Of a DNA stretch of 64,000 nt, positions 10,885 to 24,907 are shown piece by piece. A program made the position numbers and the translations under genes. Numbering within the stretch: the first letter of the stretch is position 1; every line of letters begins with the position of its first letter. This DNA comes from Bordetella flabilis (GTDB lineage Bacteria; Pseudomonadota; Gammaproteobacteria; Burkholderiales; Burkholderiaceae_B), in assembly GCF_001676725.1 (NCBI RefSeq), contig NZ_CP016172.1, forward strand, positions 3,968,001 to 4,032,000. Reading direction: 5' to 3'. The notes beneath the pieces were generated by a model. The model saw only the letters and a program-made list of their open reading frames with translations. It was not told where the DNA came from and searched no databases.

Positions 10885-11133
10885 AGGAAAGACCCAGCAT
10901 TGGCGCGGCTTGGGGTGGGATGCGCAAGGGATGCGCAACGCCGGCCACCGGGCTGAATAACGCTGTGGCGAGGGAACGGGGCTGTCGGCGCCGGCCGCCC
11001 TCGCCGCGAGGCTGGTTATCCTACACAAAAACCAGTGACGCCTGTTCGGATGGACAGTGGTATGCTTTAATCCTGCCAAACTCAAATGACGGGTCGAGCC
11101 GCGTCTCCCCGCCGTAAAGCAACGAGAAAAGTC

Positions 11134-11460
11134 ATGAGTGACCAAATCAAGCACGTTTCCGACGCCAGCTTCGACGCCGAAGTCATGAAGTCCGACCTCC
11201 CCGTGCTGGTGGACTATTGGGCCGAATGGTGCGGTCCCTGTAAGATGATCGCGCCTATCCTCGAAGAAGTCGCCAAGGAATACGCGGGCCGCCTCACGGT
11301 CGCCAAGATCAATGTCGACGAAAACCAGGACACGCCCGCCAAGTACGGCATCCGTGGCATTCCGACGCTGATGCTGTTCAAGAACGGACAAGCGGCCGCC
11401 ACCAAGGTCGGTGCGCTGTCGAAGTCCCAACTCACCTCATTCCTGGACAGCGCCTTGTAG
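11134..11460 (+). CDS. trxA: Thioredoxin 1
   Basis: A 108-residue cytoplasmic disulfide reductase with the classical active site W32-C33-G34-P35-C36 and the cis-proline segment RGIPTLMLF. It donates electrons to ribonucleotide reductase, methionine sulfoxide reductase and others after reduction by thioredoxin reductase. The ATG at 11134 gives the usual N-terminus ([10 protein letters not shown]) and has GAGAAAAG just before it. An extended -10-like TGGTATGCT lies about 70 bases upstream. rho starts 82 bases downstream, the same trxA-rho order seen in many proteobacteria. Confidence 0.97.
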   Translation: MSDQIKHVSDASFDAEVMKSDLPVLVDYWAEWCGPCKMIAPILEEVAKEYAGRLTVAKINVDENQDTPAKYGIRGIPTLMLFKNGQAAATKVGALSKSQLTSFLDSAL

Positions 11461-11542
11461 ACCGAGCTGTCCCCTTCTCGCGCGGGCCCGTCCGTGGCCC
11501 GCCGCCATCCCTCTCCTCTTTACCTTCCCCAAATTCATCGCA

Positions 11543-12799
11543 ATGCACCTGAATGAACTAAAGGCGCAACACGTCTCCAAGTTGCTGGAACTGGCCGCCT
11601 CCCTGGAAATCGAGAACGCCAGCCGGCTGCGCAAGCAGGAACTGATGTTCGCCATCATGAAGAAGCGCGCCAAGCAGGGCGAGCAGATCTTCGGCGACGG
11701 CGTGCTGGAAGTCCTGCCGGACGGCTTCGGTTTCCTGCGCTCGCCGGATACCTCCTACCTGGCCAGCACGGACGACATCTATATTTCCCCGTCGCAGATC
11801 CGCCGCTTCAACCTGCATACCGGCGACTCCATCGAAGGCGAGGTGCGGACGCCCAAGGACGGCGAGCGTTATTTCGCGCTGGTGAAGGTCGACAAGGTCA
11901 ACGGGCTGCCGCCGGAAGCGATCAAGCATCGCATCATGTTCGAGAACCTGACCCCGCTGCATCCCAACCAGGTGATGAAGCTGGAACGGGACATCAAGAG
12001 CGAAGAGAACCTGACCGGGCGCATCCTGGACATCTTCGCGCCCATCGGCAAGGGCCAGCGCGGCCTGATCGTCGCCAGCCCGAAGTCGGGCAAGACGGTG
12101 ATGATGCAGCACATTGCGCACGCCATCACGACCAACTTCCCCGATGCCACCATGATCGTCCTGCTGGTGGACGAACGGCCGGAGGAAGTGACCGAAATGC
12201 AGCGCACGGTGCGCGGCGAAGTGGTCGCGTCGACCTTCGACGAACCGGCCACGCGCCACGTGCAGGTGGCCGAGATGGTCATCGAAAAAGCGAAGCGCCT
12301 GGTGGAATTGAAGAAGGACGTGGTGATCCTGCTCGACTCCATCACGCGCCTGGCGCGCGCCTACAACACCGTGGTCCCGGCGTCCGGCAAGGTGCTGACC
12401 GGCGGTGTCGACGCCAACGCCCTGCAGCGGCCCAAGCGCTTCTTCGGCGCGGCCCGTAACGTCGAGGAAGGCGGTTCGCTGACCATCATCGGCACGGCCC
12501 TGATCGAGACCGGCAGCCGCATGGACGAAGTCATCTACGAAGAGTTCAAGGGCACCGGCAACTCCGAAGTGCACCTGGAACGCCGCCTGGCGGAAAAGCG
12601 GGTCTACCCGTCCATCAACCTGAACAAGTCCGGCACGCGCCGCGAAGAACTGCTGATTCGTCCGGACCTGCTGCAGAAGGTATGGGTGCTGCGCAAATTC
12701 ATCCACGACATGGATGAAATCCAGTCCATGGAATTCATCCTGGACAAGATGCGCGCCACCAAGACCAATGCCGAATTCTTCGACATGATGAAGAAGTAA
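11543..12799 (+). CDS. rho: Transcription termination factor Rho
   Basis: A hexameric RNA-dependent ATPase that ends transcription at C-rich rut sites. It has 418 residues, the normal length: N-terminal helical domain (about 1-45), cold-shock-like RNA-binding domain (about 50-125), and RecA-type motor with P-loop ASPKSGKT near residue 180 and the [11 protein letters not shown]alker B region. The start at 11543 yields [18 protein letters not shown], the conserved N-terminus. The 82-base gap from trxA is too short for a long rhoL-type attenuator leader like that of E. coli. Confidence 0.97.
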   Translation: MHLNELKAQHVSKLLELAASLEIENASRLRKQELMFAIMKKRAKQGEQIFGDGVLEVLPDGFGFLRSPDTSYLASTDDIYISPSQIRRFNLHTGDSIEGEVRTPKDGERYFALVKVDKVNGLPPEAIKHRIMFENLTPLHPNQVMKLERDIKSEENLTGRILDIFAPIGKGQRGLIVASPKSGKTVMMQHIAHAITTNFPDATMIVLLVDERPEEVTEMQRTVRGEVVASTFDEPATRHVQVAEMVIEKAKRLVELKKDVVILLDSITRLARAYNTVVPASGKVLTGGVDANALQRPKRFFGAARNVEEGGSLTIIGTALIETGSRMDEVIYEEFKGTGNSEVHLERRLAEKRVYPSINLNKSGTRREELLIRPDLLQKVWVLRKFIHDMDEIQSMEFILDKMRATKTNAEFFDMMKK

Positions 12800-12821
12800 A
12801 GGGCACGGGGCCTGTGCGGCC

Positions 12822-15800
12822 CTAGTGCTCGATGGGATCCTTCGGGATCCCGCCCCCGCCCTCGTCCGGCAACGGCGCTTCGATGACGGCAACCTTGGGA
12901 TCGTTCCAGCTTCCCGTCACGGCGTACTGCATCGTCATCGCCCGCGCCAATGGGTGCTTCAGCACCCATTGGGTCAGGAAGGCGCCCAATCCCAGCAGCG
13001 GATTCACCGCGAGCGCCGTCACCACGGCGGCGCCGCTGGCATCCAGGTTCGGCACCACCACGGCTTTCAAATCCCAGGTCTCGTCCACCATGCTGGCACT
13101 GCCGGCCAGCACAATGGCCGCGACCGGACCATTGATCTTGTAGTCGTCGGTATGGATGACCCCGCGGGACACCTTGAAGTGCGCCCGGATGGTATCGAAG
13201 GGAAACCCGTCGCGGAACAGGTTCGTCGGATTCAGCTCCAGCTTGGCCAGGCGCTGCAGCGACTGCATGGACAGCAGTTCGAGCAGCCGAGCCGTGCGCG
13301 AATTCACATGCACGAAGCGGCCCTTGTCCATGCGGAGGGTCAGATTGCCGTCGATGCCGGCCAGGTTATGCGACCACGGCAAGTCGTTCCAGGTCAGCTT
13401 GCCTTCCGCGGTCCCGGTGCCGCCGGCCGCGGTATCCGGCAGGCCCAGGCGCGTGAGCAGTTTGCCGAGGTCGTTCCATTTGGCGGCGGCATCCACCGTG
13501 AGGCCCCGTTCTGCACCACTCAGGCGCCAGAAGCCCGTGGCGTCCAGTGACGCGTCATCGTTGGCGATGCGCAGCTTGTCCAGGCGCCAGCGCTGTCCGC
13601 GCTCCACGTTCGTGCCGATGACCTCCAGCGAACCGAGATCCTTGCCGTAGAGGCGCAGCGTGTCCGCCCGTACGTCGACCGCCGGGATGTCTTCCAGGTC
13701 GTCGCCGGCGCCGGTTTCCTCGGACGGCTGGTCGCTGCCTTCATCGCCGAAGGCCAGATACTTGAAGCGCCCGGTGACCCGCCCCGCGATGGCGCCGGAG
13801 GCTTCCTGCCACATCAGTGCGCCGTCCGCCTGCCGCGCCAGGATATCGACGCGCCATTGCGCGGGAGCCGGCCGCACCGCGTACAGCTTCAGGTCGTTCA
13901 GTGTCATGCCGGCCACGCGCATGCGCGGCGTGACGATGGACACCTGTTCGGGCGGTGGCAACAAGGGCGTGCTTGCCGCGCGCCTCCCCTTCGGATTGGC
14001 TGGAGGCGCCGACACAAAGCCGTCCGCCACCTCCTGCCAGGCATCGACATCGAGTTCCGGCAGATTCAGCTTGATGCTCAAGCCGCGCTCGGGCAATGTG
14101 GCGGCCTGCTCGGCGCCCAGGGCCCCTCGGGCGAAGGTCCAGCGCTTTTCCGCGGGGTCCTGCTCGAGCAACAGGTTGATGTTCTGGCCCACGCTGGCGG
14201 TCAGCCAGTTGCGGTCGCGCGCACCGGCGTTCTGGGCAGGACTCCACTGCACGCGCAGCGGCAGCGTGCCCGACGCAGGCTTGCCCAGCGGCGCCGGCAT
14301 GTCGATGGCCATGCCGGCCAGGTCGGACTCCAGCGTCGCGTCGATACGGCCGCCGCGGAAATAAAGCAGCTTGCCGCGTACGGCCGTGCGGCCGGCGAAA
14401 CGCGCCATCGCAGGGACACGGAGAAACTGCGCCAGCGCGGCGCTGGTGACCTGCCCTTCGAAGCGCAGGCCGTTGCGCGCGTCGAGCAGGCTGCCGGTGA
14501 TCTTGAGCGGACCGCCCAGGAACTGGCCCTGCACATCGTGCGCACGTACGTCCTTCTCGGTGAACGCCAGCATGCCGCGCAACTGCGTAACCACGGGCAC
14601 TTGGGGCGACAGCGAAAATTCGTTGTCGTTGAAGGACAGCGAACCCTCGACCCGCGTGTCATCCGTGTTCAGCAACGGTACGCGCAGCGCCAGCGCCATC
14701 CGCCAGTCGCCACTGCCGCGGGCATGTGCCAAGCCATTGTCCAGCAACGCGCCCAGGGGAGAGGTCTCCGCCACCGAAAGATAGGCCGCGACCGGCCCGG
14801 ACGTTTCACCCTGCAGGTAGAGCTCGGCGTTGTGCTCCATATTGGGTATGGTCGCCTTCAGCGCGCCGAGCTGGACGGCGGCGGTCTGCAAATTGGCGGG
14901 ACGCAGCATGCCGCCGGGCTTGCCCTCCAAGGTCAGGGTGGCGCCGTCGATCGCGAAGCTGCCGTCCAGCCCGAGGATGGCGGGCCAGCCCTTGTGATCC
15001 TGGCCCGCGGGCGCATAGTCCACCGTCGCACCGACAAACGCGCCGCCGATGTGGAACCGGCCCCGCTGCCCCGGCTGGGTGAAGGGAAAGTCGTCGAGAT
15101 CACCCTGCAGCACCAGTTGGGCATTGCGGGCCACGCCGGCTTGCAGGCCGCTCGCCAGCCACTCGCGTGCCGCGTCGGTCACGCTGAGAGGCATATAGCG
15201 ATGGATGGCGCTCATGGTGGCGCGGCGCAGGGTGCCCTGCAGGTCCGCCGTGCCGGAATCGCCGGCGCCGCGGGCGTCCCAGCGCCCCTGCAACTGCAGG
15301 TCCAGGTCGCCGTTGGCAAGCTGCAGATCGCGCAAATCCAGGCCGAGCGCGCCGTCCGGCCGCCGGCGCACCGTGGCGTCGAGCTGGGACGTATCGAGCC
15401 CCAGTTCGGGCTGCTCGAATACGCCTGGCAAGAGCGCCTTGACGCCCGTCGCGCGCCCACGCACCGACATGCCGCTACGGTCGGCGCTACGCGCCAGCAA
15501 GGGAAGGTCGCCCTCCTGCTCCAGGTCGCCGGGCAAGCCCTCGATGCGCGCGCGCAGCCGGTCCGCCCCCGCCTGGACGCCATCCGGCCAACGCCAGCCG
15601 AGACCACGGCCCACCACGTCGAGCGTCACCCCGCCGAGGTGGCGGCCGTCGACCTGCAACCAGGCGCGTGCCGCCATGCGGCCTTCCAATGGAGGCAGGG
15701 CGAGCCAGGGGCGCCACGCCGTGGGCTCGCCATCCGCGATGTCGGCATACAGTTGTCCGTGCCAGCTCGCCATGTTCCAGGGGTCGCGGCTGAACAGCGA

Positions 15801-16460
15801 CCGCTCGATCTCGCCGCGCAATGTCAGCCCGGCCGCCAAGGCCTGCGGCGGCCGCGCCTGCAAGGCGAAACGATGCGACAAGGGCCCGTTGAGCATGACG
15901 AAGCTGGCGTTCTCGAGCACCAGTTCCGGTGCGCCGCGCGCTTCGTCGATCCAGCGCACGGTGGCCCGCCGCAGGACGATCTCACGCTGCCGCGCCAGCC
16001 ATCGGATGGCGGGATGCCGGCTGGCGTCGCGATCGTCCTGCGCGGCCAGATCGATGGACTGCCCGGCGACCCACAGACGGTCGGCGCTGTCCCGCCGCAG
16101 CGTCAGGTCCAGCCCGTCCGCCTGCAGCAGCAGCAACCTGGGCTCGCGATTGAGGATGCTGCGCCAGGCCAGCACGGCACGCACCGAAGGCAAGGTCAGC
16201 ACGGCCGCGCCCTGGCTGTCGTCGATCCTTACACCCGCCAGCGCGAGGCGGGGATTCAGGCCGCTCCAATCGGCGGCGATATGATCGATGCGCACCGGCG
16301 CCCCGATGGCCTGGCTGACGTATCGCTCGATCTGCGGCCGCCACTGATCGATGCGCGGCAACACGAAATAGCGCGCCGCGAGCAAGCCTACGGCCGCGGC
16401 CACGTAGACGACCCATAGGGTCCAGAGCAGGCTGCGAAGAAGATTCAGGGGAACGCGCAC
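12822..16460 (-). CDS. YhdP-like AsmA-family envelope protein
   Basis: A 1212-residue protein with one N-terminal transmembrane helix (about 8-30) and a very long, mostly beta-rich periplasmic part. The N-terminal region looks like the YhdP/DUF3971 domain and the C-terminal 250 residues like the AsmA-like C-terminal domain. In E. coli, YhdP, TamB and YdbH carry phospholipids from inner to outer membrane; the same role is inferred here. The start is a GTG at 16460, directly before the membrane helix. The gene is divergent from glnE (86-base gap) and convergent with rho. Confidence 0.85.
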   Translation of the reverse strand: MRVPLNLLRSLLWTLWVVYVAAAVGLLAARYFVLPRIDQWRPQIERYVSQAIGAPVRIDHIAADWSGLNPRLALAGVRIDDSQGAAVLTLPSVRAVLAWRSILNREPRLLLLQADGLDLTLRRDSADRLWVAGQSIDLAAQDDRDASRHPAIRWLARQREIVLRRATVRWIDEARGAPELVLENASFVMLNGPLSHRFALQARPPQALAAGLTLRGEIERSLFSRDPWNMASWHGQLYADIADGEPTAWRPWLALPPLEGRMAARAWLQVDGRHLGGVTLDVVGRGLGWRWPDGVQAGADRLRARIEGLPGDLEQEGDLPLLARSADRSGMSVRGRATGVKALLPGVFEQPELGLDTSQLDATVRRRPDGALGLDLRDLQLANGDLDLQLQGRWDARGAGDSGTADLQGTLRRATMSAIHRYMPLSVTDAAREWLASGLQAGVARNAQLVLQGDLDDFPFTQPGQRGRFHIGGAFVGATVDYAPAGQDHKGWPAILGLDGSFAIDGATLTLEGKPGGMLRPANLQTAAVQLGALKATIPNMEHNAELYLQGETSGPVAAYLSVAETSPLGALLDNGLAHARGSGDWRMALALRVPLLNTDDTRVEGSLSFNDNEFSLSPQVPVVTQLRGMLAFTEKDVRAHDVQGQFLGGPLKITGSLLDARNGLRFEGQVTSAALAQFLRVPAMARFAGRTAVRGKLLYFRGGRIDATLESDLAGMAIDMPAPLGKPASGTLPLRVQWSPAQNAGARDRNWLTASVGQNINLLLEQDPAEKRWTFARGALGAEQAATLPERGLSIKLNLPELDVDAWQEVADGFVSAPPANPKGRRAASTPLLPPPEQVSIVTPRMRVAGMTLNDLKLYAVRPAPAQWRVDILARQADGALMWQEASGAIAGRVTGRFKYLAFGDEGSDQPSEETGAGDDLEDIPAVDVRADTLRLYGKDLGSLEVIGTNVERGQRWRLDKLRIANDDASLDATGFWRLSGAERGLTVDAAAKWNDLGKLLTRLGLPDTAAGGTGTAEGKLTWNDLPWSHNLAGIDGNLTLRMDKGRFVHVNSRTARLLELLSMQSLQRLAKLELNPTNLFRDGFPFDTIRAHFKVSRGVIHTDDYKINGPVAAIVLAGSASMVDETWDLKAVVVPNLDASGAAVVTALAVNPLLGLGAFLTQWVLKHPLARAMTMQYAVTGSWNDPKVAVIEAPLPDEGGGGIPKDPIEH
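12834..12851. terminator. UUCG-loop hairpin between convergent rho and the YhdP-like gene
   Basis: A perfect seven-base stem GGGATCC/GGATCCC closes a TTCG tetraloop, 34 bases after the rho stop. It lies within the last codons of the opposite gene. No T tract follows, so it may be a transcript-stabilising or weak terminator hairpin, not a standard intrinsic terminator. Confidence 0.3.
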
Positions 16461-16546
16461 GTTTGCTTAGCAGGGAGTGTGGTCTTGCAGTATCGTCCCC
16501 TTATACCCGAAATGTTTCGTCGCGTCTGCGCCACCTTTCTCCATCC

Positions 16547-19474
16547 ATGTCGACCTCTTCCACTCCGTTGCAAGCCCCCCTCGGCCCGTCCTCCACGGAC
16601 CCGGCACAGCCCGCCGCCCGGACGCCGGACACCGGTCCTCCGGTGGATGCCGACGCGCGCTTCGCGGCGGCGCTGGCATGGTCCGGCTATCTGCGCCGTA
16701 CCCTGGATGCCAGGCCCGAGCTCGCCGAATGGCTGCGACGCGAAGGCGTGGCGCAGCCCTTGACCCGCGCGGTCCTCCAGGGCTGGCGCGACGACCTGGC
16801 CGGCCAGGACGACAGCACGCCCCTGCCCGTGGCCGATTGCCGGGCGGTGCTGCGACGCCTGCGCGAGCGTGTGTTCTGCGCCCTGATGGTGCGGGATCTG
16901 GGCGGGCAGGCCACGCTGGAGGAAGTGGTGGGCGCCATGACCGCCCTGGCGGACCTGGCCGTCGCCAACGCCTACCGCAGTGTCGCGACCGAACTGGCGG
17001 CCACGCACGGCACGCCCATCGACCCCTTGACCGGCGCTCCCCAGGAGATGCTGATCATCGGCATGGGCAAGCTGGGCGGGGAAGAACTGAACGTGTCGTC
17101 GGACATCGATCTCATCATGCTCTATGGGGAAGAGGGCGAAACGCCCGGACCGCGGCGCCTGAGCAACCATGAGTTCTACGGCCGCGTGACGCGCCGCATG
17201 ATGCCCGTCATATCGGAGCGCGACGCCAACGGGCATGTGTTCAGGACCGACCTGCGGCTGCGTCCCGATGGCGATGGCGGACCGCTGGCGTGGAGCCTGG
17301 ATGCGCTGGAGCATTATCTGGTGGGCCAGGGCCGCGAATGGGAACGCTATGCGTGGCTGAAGGCACGCTGCCTGCCGGCGCAGGCCTTCGAAGGCAGCGA
17401 CCCGGACGCGCAGTTGCGGCAGATGGAGAGCCTGCGCATCCCGTTCGTGTACCGCAAGTATTTCGACTTCGACGCGCTGGCCGCGCTGCGGACCTTGCGC
17501 GAACGCATACGCCTGGACTGGGAACGCCGGGCCCTGGCGCGCAACGGCATGGACAGCGCCCTGAACATCAAGCTGGGCGAAGGCGGCATACGCGAAATCG
17601 AATTCGTGGTGCAGCTTTCCCAATTGATCCGCGGCGGCCGCATGCCGGCCCTGCAAGTGCGCGGCCTGCTCGCCGCACTGCACTGCGAGCGCGATGCCGG
17701 ACTGATACCCCCGCAAGACGCCGCGCGGCTGGAAGATGCCTACCGTTTCCTGCGGCGCGTCGAACATGCCCTGCAATACCGCGAGGATGAGCAGACGCAC
17801 CTGCTGCCGGCCGAGCCGGCTCAGCGGGCCGCTCTGGCCGCCGCCCTGGGGCTGGAGCCGGACGCGTTCGAGCGCGCACTTTCCGCCCACCGCGACTTCG
17901 TGGAGGAGACCTTCAGGAACGCTTTCCGGCTGGCTGGCGTCAGCGCCAACGAAAGCGCGGAAGCGGATGCCGCCGTCCGGCCCGCCGGCGCCGGTCGTGC
18001 AAGCCAGCCGACCCAGGCCGCGGACAGCGACATGGATCTGGAAAGCCTGCTCACCGATGAGCTCAATGCCTCGTTCCAGGACGATGCCAGCCAGTTGTCC
18101 GGCCGTGTCGCGTCCCTGCTGAACAGCCCTCGCCTGCGGACGCTGCCGGACACGAGCCGGCGGCGCGTGGAGACCCTGCTGCCCATGGTCCTGCGCGCCG
18201 CCGCGCGCACCAGCGCCCCGGCCGCGGCGCTGGTGCGCCTGTTCGACCTGATAGAAGCCATCGCACAGCGCAGCGCCTACCTGGCGCTGCTGGCCGAATA
18301 CCCCGACACGCTGGCCCGCATCGCCCGCATGATGGCCGCCAGCCCTTGGGCCGCCCAATACCTGACGCTGCATCCCCTGCTGCTCGACAGCCTGATCGAC
18401 TGGCGCGCGCTGCTGGAACCGCTGGACTTCGGCCAGATGGCGCGTCAGCTGGCGGCGGATCTGGACGCCTGCCTGCTGCCGGACGGCAGCCCCGATATCG
18501 AACGGCAGATGAACCTGATGCGCGATGTCCAGCGCCAAGCCAGCTTCCAGCTGCTTGCGCAGGATCTGGAGGGCGAACTGACGGTGGAAAAACTGGCGGA
18601 CCAGTTGTCCGCGCTGGCCGACATGCTGCTGGCCGAAACGCTGAACCGCACCTGGCCGCTGGTGAACAAGCAGGCCGGCGCCGCACCGCGATTCGCTGTC
18701 ATCGCCTACGGCAAGCTGGGCGGCAAGGAACTGGGCTACGCCTCCGACCTGGATATCGTCTTCATCTACGACGATCGGCGCGAGGATGCCGCCGAGATCT
18801 ATGCCAAACTTGGCCGGCGCATGACATCGTGGCTGTCGACCATGACATCATCCGGCCGCCTCTACGAAGTCGACCTGCGGCTGCGCCCGGACGGCGACGC
18901 CGGGCTGCTCGCGGTGTCGGTGGAAGGGTACGCGGAGTACCAGCGCAAGCATGCCTGGCCCTGGGAGCACCAGGCCCTGACGCGGGCGCGTTTCGCGGCG
19001 GGCGACCAGGAAGTCGGCGCGCGCTTCGAGGCGGTGCGGCGCGAGATACTGCTGCAAAACCGGGACGCCGCCGCGCTGCGCCAGCAGGTACTGTCCATGC
19101 GCGAAAAAATCAGCGCGGGCCATCCGAACCGTACCGAGCAGTTCGACGTCAAGCATGACCGCGGCGGCATGGTGGACGTGGAATTCGTGACGCAATACCT
19201 GGTGCTGTCGCAAGCGGCGGCGCATCCGGTACTGGTGGAGAACCTGGGCAATATCGCGCTGCTGGGTATCGCGGCCCGCGAAGGGCTGATCGATGGCGAC
19301 GTGGCCATGCAGGCGGCGGACGCATACCGCACCCTGCGGCGCGTGCAGCACCAGATGCGGCTGCAAGGCCAGGAGAAGGCGCGGGCCGCCCCCGGGGCGC
19401 TGACCGCCGAACGGGATGCCGTCCGGCGCCTGTGGGATGCAGTGCTGGGGACCGGGTCGATCGCCGCGTCGTAA
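16547..19474 (+). CDS. glnE: Bifunctional glutamine synthetase adenylyltransferase/adenylyl-removing enzyme
   Basis: Controls glutamine synthetase by adding AMP to, or removing it from, its tyrosine, in response to PII and glutamine. The protein has 975 residues. The two nucleotidyltransferase domains are seen as paired motifs: [20 protein letters not shown] near residue 172 (deadenylylation half) and [20 protein letters not shown] near 721 (adenylylation half). Between the halves is an Ala/Pro/Asp-rich linker around residues 480-510. I start at the ATG at 16547; an upstream in-frame start adds residues unlike the family. Confidence 0.95.
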   Translation: MSTSSTPLQAPLGPSSTDPAQPAARTPDTGPPVDADARFAAALAWSGYLRRTLDARPELAEWLRREGVAQPLTRAVLQGWRDDLAGQDDSTPLPVADCRAVLRRLRERVFCALMVRDLGGQATLEEVVGAMTALADLAVANAYRSVATELAATHGTPIDPLTGAPQEMLIIGMGKLGGEELNVSSDIDLIMLYGEEGETPGPRRLSNHEFYGRVTRRMMPVISERDANGHVFRTDLRLRPDGDGGPLAWSLDALEHYLVGQGREWERYAWLKARCLPAQAFEGSDPDAQLRQMESLRIPFVYRKYFDFDALAALRTLRERIRLDWERRALARNGMDSALNIKLGEGGIREIEFVVQLSQLIRGGRMPALQVRGLLAALHCERDAGLIPPQDAARLEDAYRFLRRVEHALQYREDEQTHLLPAEPAQRAALAAALGLEPDAFERALSAHRDFVEETFRNAFRLAGVSANESAEADAAVRPAGAGRASQPTQAADSDMDLESLLTDELNASFQDDASQLSGRVASLLNSPRLRTLPDTSRRRVETLLPMVLRAAARTSAPAAALVRLFDLIEAIAQRSAYLALLAEYPDTLARIARMMAASPWAAQYLTLHPLLLDSLIDWRALLEPLDFGQMARQLAADLDACLLPDGSPDIERQMNLMRDVQRQASFQLLAQDLEGELTVEKLADQLSALADMLLAETLNRTWPLVNKQAGAAPRFAVIAYGKLGGKELGYASDLDIVFIYDDRREDAAEIYAKLGRRMTSWLSTMTSSGRLYEVDLRLRPDGDAGLLAVSVEGYAEYQRKHAWPWEHQALTRARFAAGDQEVGARFEAVRREILLQNRDAAALRQQVLSMREKISAGHPNRTEQFDVKHDRGGMVDVEFVTQYLVLSQAAAHPVLVENLGNIALLGIAAREGLIDGDVAMQAADAYRTLRRVQHQMRLQGQEKARAAPGALTAERDAVRRLWDAVLGTGSIAAS

Positions 19475-19587
19475 AATAGCGGTCTGCGCCGGGCGGCAAC
19501 CGCGCCGCGCGCAGCCCGTCGCTGCCAGGCAGCGTAGCGTCCCGCCGCTCGCAGGCAGGGCCCGCCCGCATACAGGTCCCACTCGAT

Positions 19588-20280
19588 ATGTCCGAACTCG
19601 TCCGCCCCACGCTTGAACTTCCCGAAGGCCGCAGCAAGGTGCTGCTGCACTCCTGCTGCGCGCCCTGTTCCGGTGAAGTGATGGAAGCGATGCATGCCTC
19701 CGGCATCGACTACGCCATCTATTTCTACAACCCGAATATCCATCCGGTGAAGGAATACGAGATCCGCAAGCAGGAGAACATCCGCTTCGCCGAAAAACAC
19801 GGCATCGAGTTCATCGACGCCGACTACGACATGGACAACTGGTTCGAGCGGGTCAAGGGCATGGAGAACGAGCCGGAACGCGGCGCGCGCTGCACGGCCT
19901 GCTTCGACATGCGCTTCGAGCGCACGGCGTTGTACGCCCACGAGCATGGCTTCGATACCATCACCAGTTCGCTCGGCATCTCGCGCTGGAAGGACATGAA
20001 CCAGATCAACGGCTGCGGCGAGCGCGCGGCGGCACGCTATCCCGAACTGGTCTACTGGACATACAACTGGCGCAAGGGCGGCGGGTCGCAGCGCATGATC
20101 GAAATCAGCAAACGCGAGAACTTCTACCAGCAGGAGTACTGCGGCTGCGTGTACTCGCTGCGCGACACCAACCGCCACCGCCGCGCACAGGGCCGGGAAC
20201 GCATCCATATCGGCGTGAAGTTCTACGGCAGGGAAGGCCTGGTCAACGACGAGACGCTGGCCGAGGACGGCGCGCGGTAG
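19588..20280 (+). CDS. queH: Epoxyqueuosine reductase QueH
   Basis: Catalyses the last step of queuosine synthesis in tRNA, reducing epoxyqueuosine; QueH is the non-orthologous replacement for QueG. The 230-residue protein has the family cysteines: [10 protein letters not shown] (residues about 21-30), a CTAC pair near residue 110, and YCGC near 185; QueH uses an iron-sulfur centre next to a further metal. The gene starts 113 bases after glnE. queF of the same pathway lies 37 kb away at 57755. Confidence 0.92.
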   Translation: MSELVRPTLELPEGRSKVLLHSCCAPCSGEVMEAMHASGIDYAIYFYNPNIHPVKEYEIRKQENIRFAEKHGIEFIDADYDMDNWFERVKGMENEPERGARCTACFDMRFERTALYAHEHGFDTITSSLGISRWKDMNQINGCGERAAARYPELVYWTYNWRKGGGSQRMIEISKRENFYQQEYCGCVYSLRDTNRHRRAQGRERIHIGVKFYGREGLVNDETLAEDGAR

Positions 20281-20398
20281 CTGCGTCCACGGACGGCACG
20301 GCGCCGCCCCAGCCGGCGGCCGCCGCATGGCCGCCCTACCCCTTGGCCAGGGCGTACACTCTGCCCTCATCCTGTGTTCATCACACCATGAGGACGAA

Positions 20399-21937
20399 AT
20401 GAACGGCGCCGAAAGTCTGGTCCACACCCTGCTGAAAAGCGGCATCGACACCTGCTTCGCCAACCCCGGCACGAGCGAAATGCATTTCGTCTCGGCGCTG
20501 GACCGGATTCCCGGCATGCGCTGTGTGCTGGCGCTCGCCGAGGGTGTGGTCACGGGCGCCGCCGACGGCTACGCCCGCATGGCCGACAAGCCGGCCGCCA
20601 CGCTCCTGCACTGCGGCCCCGGCCTGGCCAATGGATTGGCCAACCTGCATAACGCACGGCGCGCCAATTCGTCCATCGTCAATATTGTCGGCGACCAGGC
20701 TACGCACCACCGGCCCCTGGACGCGCCACTCACCGCCGATACGGAAGGCTGGGCGCGTCCCGTGTCCGCATGGACGCGTACCGCCGTGGACGCGGCGACG
20801 CTGGGCCGCGACGCCGCCGCCGCAGTACAGGCGGCGCGCACCGCGCCGGGCCAGATCGCGACCCTGATCGCGCCGTCGGACACCTGCTGGAACGCCGGCG
20901 GCGTGGTGGCCGAACCACTGGCGCCCGCGCCGGCCGGCTGTGTCGATGAAGGAACCGTCGCCGCCATCGCCCGTATCCTGCGCACCGGCGAACCCGCGGT
21001 GCTCTTCCTGGGCAACGCGGCGCTGCGCGAAGCGCCGCTGGCCGCGGCCGGACGCATTGCCCTGAAGACGGGCGCGCGAACCCTGGCGCCCACGTCGAAC
21101 CGCCGCATCGAGCGGGGCGCGGGGCGCTATCCCGTGACCCGCCTGCCCTACGCCGTGGAACCGGCCGTGGCGGCGCTCAAGGGCGTCAAGCACTTGATCC
21201 TGGTGGGCGCCAAGGCCCCCGTGGCCTTCTTCGCCTATCCGGACAAGCCCGCCGTGATGTACCCGTCGGACTGCACGATCCACGTCCTGGCACGCGAGGA
21301 GCAGGACCCGCTGGACGCGCTGGCGCGGCTGGCCGACGCCCTGAACGCCACGCAGGCCGCGCCGACCGCCGAGCGCGCGACGATAGAGACCGCGCGCGGC
21401 CCCGCGACTTCCGAAGGCGTGGCCCAGACCGTCGCGGCGCTGTTGCCCGAGAATGCGGTCATCGTCGACGAAGGCGTGAGCTTCGGCCGGGCCTTTTTCC
21501 CTGGCACCGTCAATACGGCCCCGCACGACTGGCTGCAGATCACCGGAGGCGCCATCGGCAATGGCCTGCCACTGGCCACTGGCGCGGCCATTGCCGCGCC
21601 GGGCCGGCGCATCGTATCGCTGCAGGCCGACGGGTCTGCCATGTACACCGTACAGGCGCTCTGGACCCAGGCGCGCGAGCAATTGGACGTGACCACCGTC
21701 ATCCTGGCCAACCGCAAGTACGCGATCCTGCTCGGTGAATTGCAGGGTGTGGGCGCCGCCGCGGGCAAAACGGCGATGGACATGCTCGACTTGACGCGGC
21801 CCAACCTGGAATGGGTCAAGATCGCCAACGGCCTAGGCGTGGAGGCCGCGCAGGCCGACACGATGGAAAAGTTCGCGGATCTCTTCGCCAGCGCAAACCG
21901 CCGCAAGGGCCCCTTCCTGATCGAACTGGTGATCTGA
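20399..21937 (+). CDS. Thiamine diphosphate-dependent enzyme, acetolactate synthase large subunit-like
   Basis: A 512-residue TPP enzyme with the usual three domains: N-terminal pyrimidine-binding (catalytic glutamate in LALAEGVVTGAADGYARM, about residues 45-62), central, and C-terminal pyrophosphate-binding (LQADGSAMYTVQALW, with the NRKYAI asparagine closing the metal motif). It is shorter than biosynthetic IlvB and no small subunit (ilvN) is near, so a catabolic decarboxylase/ligase of the benzoylformate decarboxylase-like branch is as likely as true acetolactate synthase. Start at 20399 with GAGGAC upstream. Substrate unknown. Confidence 0.8.
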   Translation: MNGAESLVHTLLKSGIDTCFANPGTSEMHFVSALDRIPGMRCVLALAEGVVTGAADGYARMADKPAATLLHCGPGLANGLANLHNARRANSSIVNIVGDQATHHRPLDAPLTADTEGWARPVSAWTRTAVDAATLGRDAAAAVQAARTAPGQIATLIAPSDTCWNAGGVVAEPLAPAPAGCVDEGTVAAIARILRTGEPAVLFLGNAALREAPLAAAGRIALKTGARTLAPTSNRRIERGAGRYPVTRLPYAVEPAVAALKGVKHLILVGAKAPVAFFAYPDKPAVMYPSDCTIHVLAREEQDPLDALARLADALNATQAAPTAERATIETARGPATSEGVAQTVAALLPENAVIVDEGVSFGRAFFPGTVNTAPHDWLQITGGAIGNGLPLATGAAIAAPGRRIVSLQADGSAMYTVQALWTQAREQLDVTTVILANRKYAILLGELQGVGAAAGKTAMDMLDLTRPNLEWVKIANGLGVEAAQADTMEKFADLFASANRRKGPFLIELVI

Positions 21938-22025
21938 CGCGGCGCCGCCCCTGGGCAGCGCCCCAGTCACGCGCGCTCGAGCACGCCGGCCGGTTTGCGC
22001 GCGCATGGCGGGACATGCTCCAGAC

Positions 22026-22055
22026 GAAGAAGGGGGACTTTCGTCCCCCTTCTTC
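22026..22055. terminator. Bidirectional hairpin between the TPP enzyme gene and clpB
   Basis: A perfect 13-base stem (22026-22038 with 22043-22055) closes a four-base TTTC loop. It lies 88 bases after the TPP gene and 53 bases after the clpB stop on the other strand. The arms are GAAGAAGGGGGAC/GTCCCCCTTCTTC; there is no long T tract. Confidence 0.7.
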
Positions 22056-22108
22056 TCGATGGGCAGGCACCGACGGGTGCCCGGCACGCAGCCGCTACAC
22101 GCCGGGGC

Positions 22109-24700
<2,592 letters not shown>

Positions 24701-24756
24701 AATGGAGGTCGGTTTGTCAGGTTGGAGGCCGACCGCTGGCCGGCTCGATGTACCCC

Positions 24757-24784
24757 ACATGCGGGCGCGCGCCGGGATTTCAAT
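24757..24784 (-). promoter_or_regulatory. Sigma-32-type heat-shock promoter of clpB
   Basis: On the minus strand ATTGAAA (24784-24778) is followed after 12 bases by CCCGCATGT (24765-24757). The E. coli sigma-32 consensus is CTTGAAA, 13-17 bases, CCCATNT, so both elements fit with one mismatch each. Position, about 57 bases before the ATG, and gene function both agree. Confidence 0.6.
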
Positions 24785-24907
24785 ACCCTGGAGGCATCAG
24801 GGGCATGGAGGCGGCCGGCCGGATTTGGATTGCACCACCCGGGCACGGCGCCCGTCGCTAGGCCAGGGGGCACGCCGCCCGGTACCTTTCTTCCACACCA
24901 TGACGCA

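Noticed and set aside
11010..11030. DnaA-box-like TTATCCTACA before trxA
   Set aside because: It needs an inserted base to match TTATCCACA and stands alone.
11461..11542. Possible rho leader attenuator
   Set aside because: The gap is only 82 bases with no clear competing hairpins, unlike the long E. coli rhoL leader.
13857..16418. Open frame of over 850 codons opposite the YhdP-like gene
   Set aside because: Shadow caused by GC-rich third codon positions; the minus strand encodes a recognisable AsmA-type protein.
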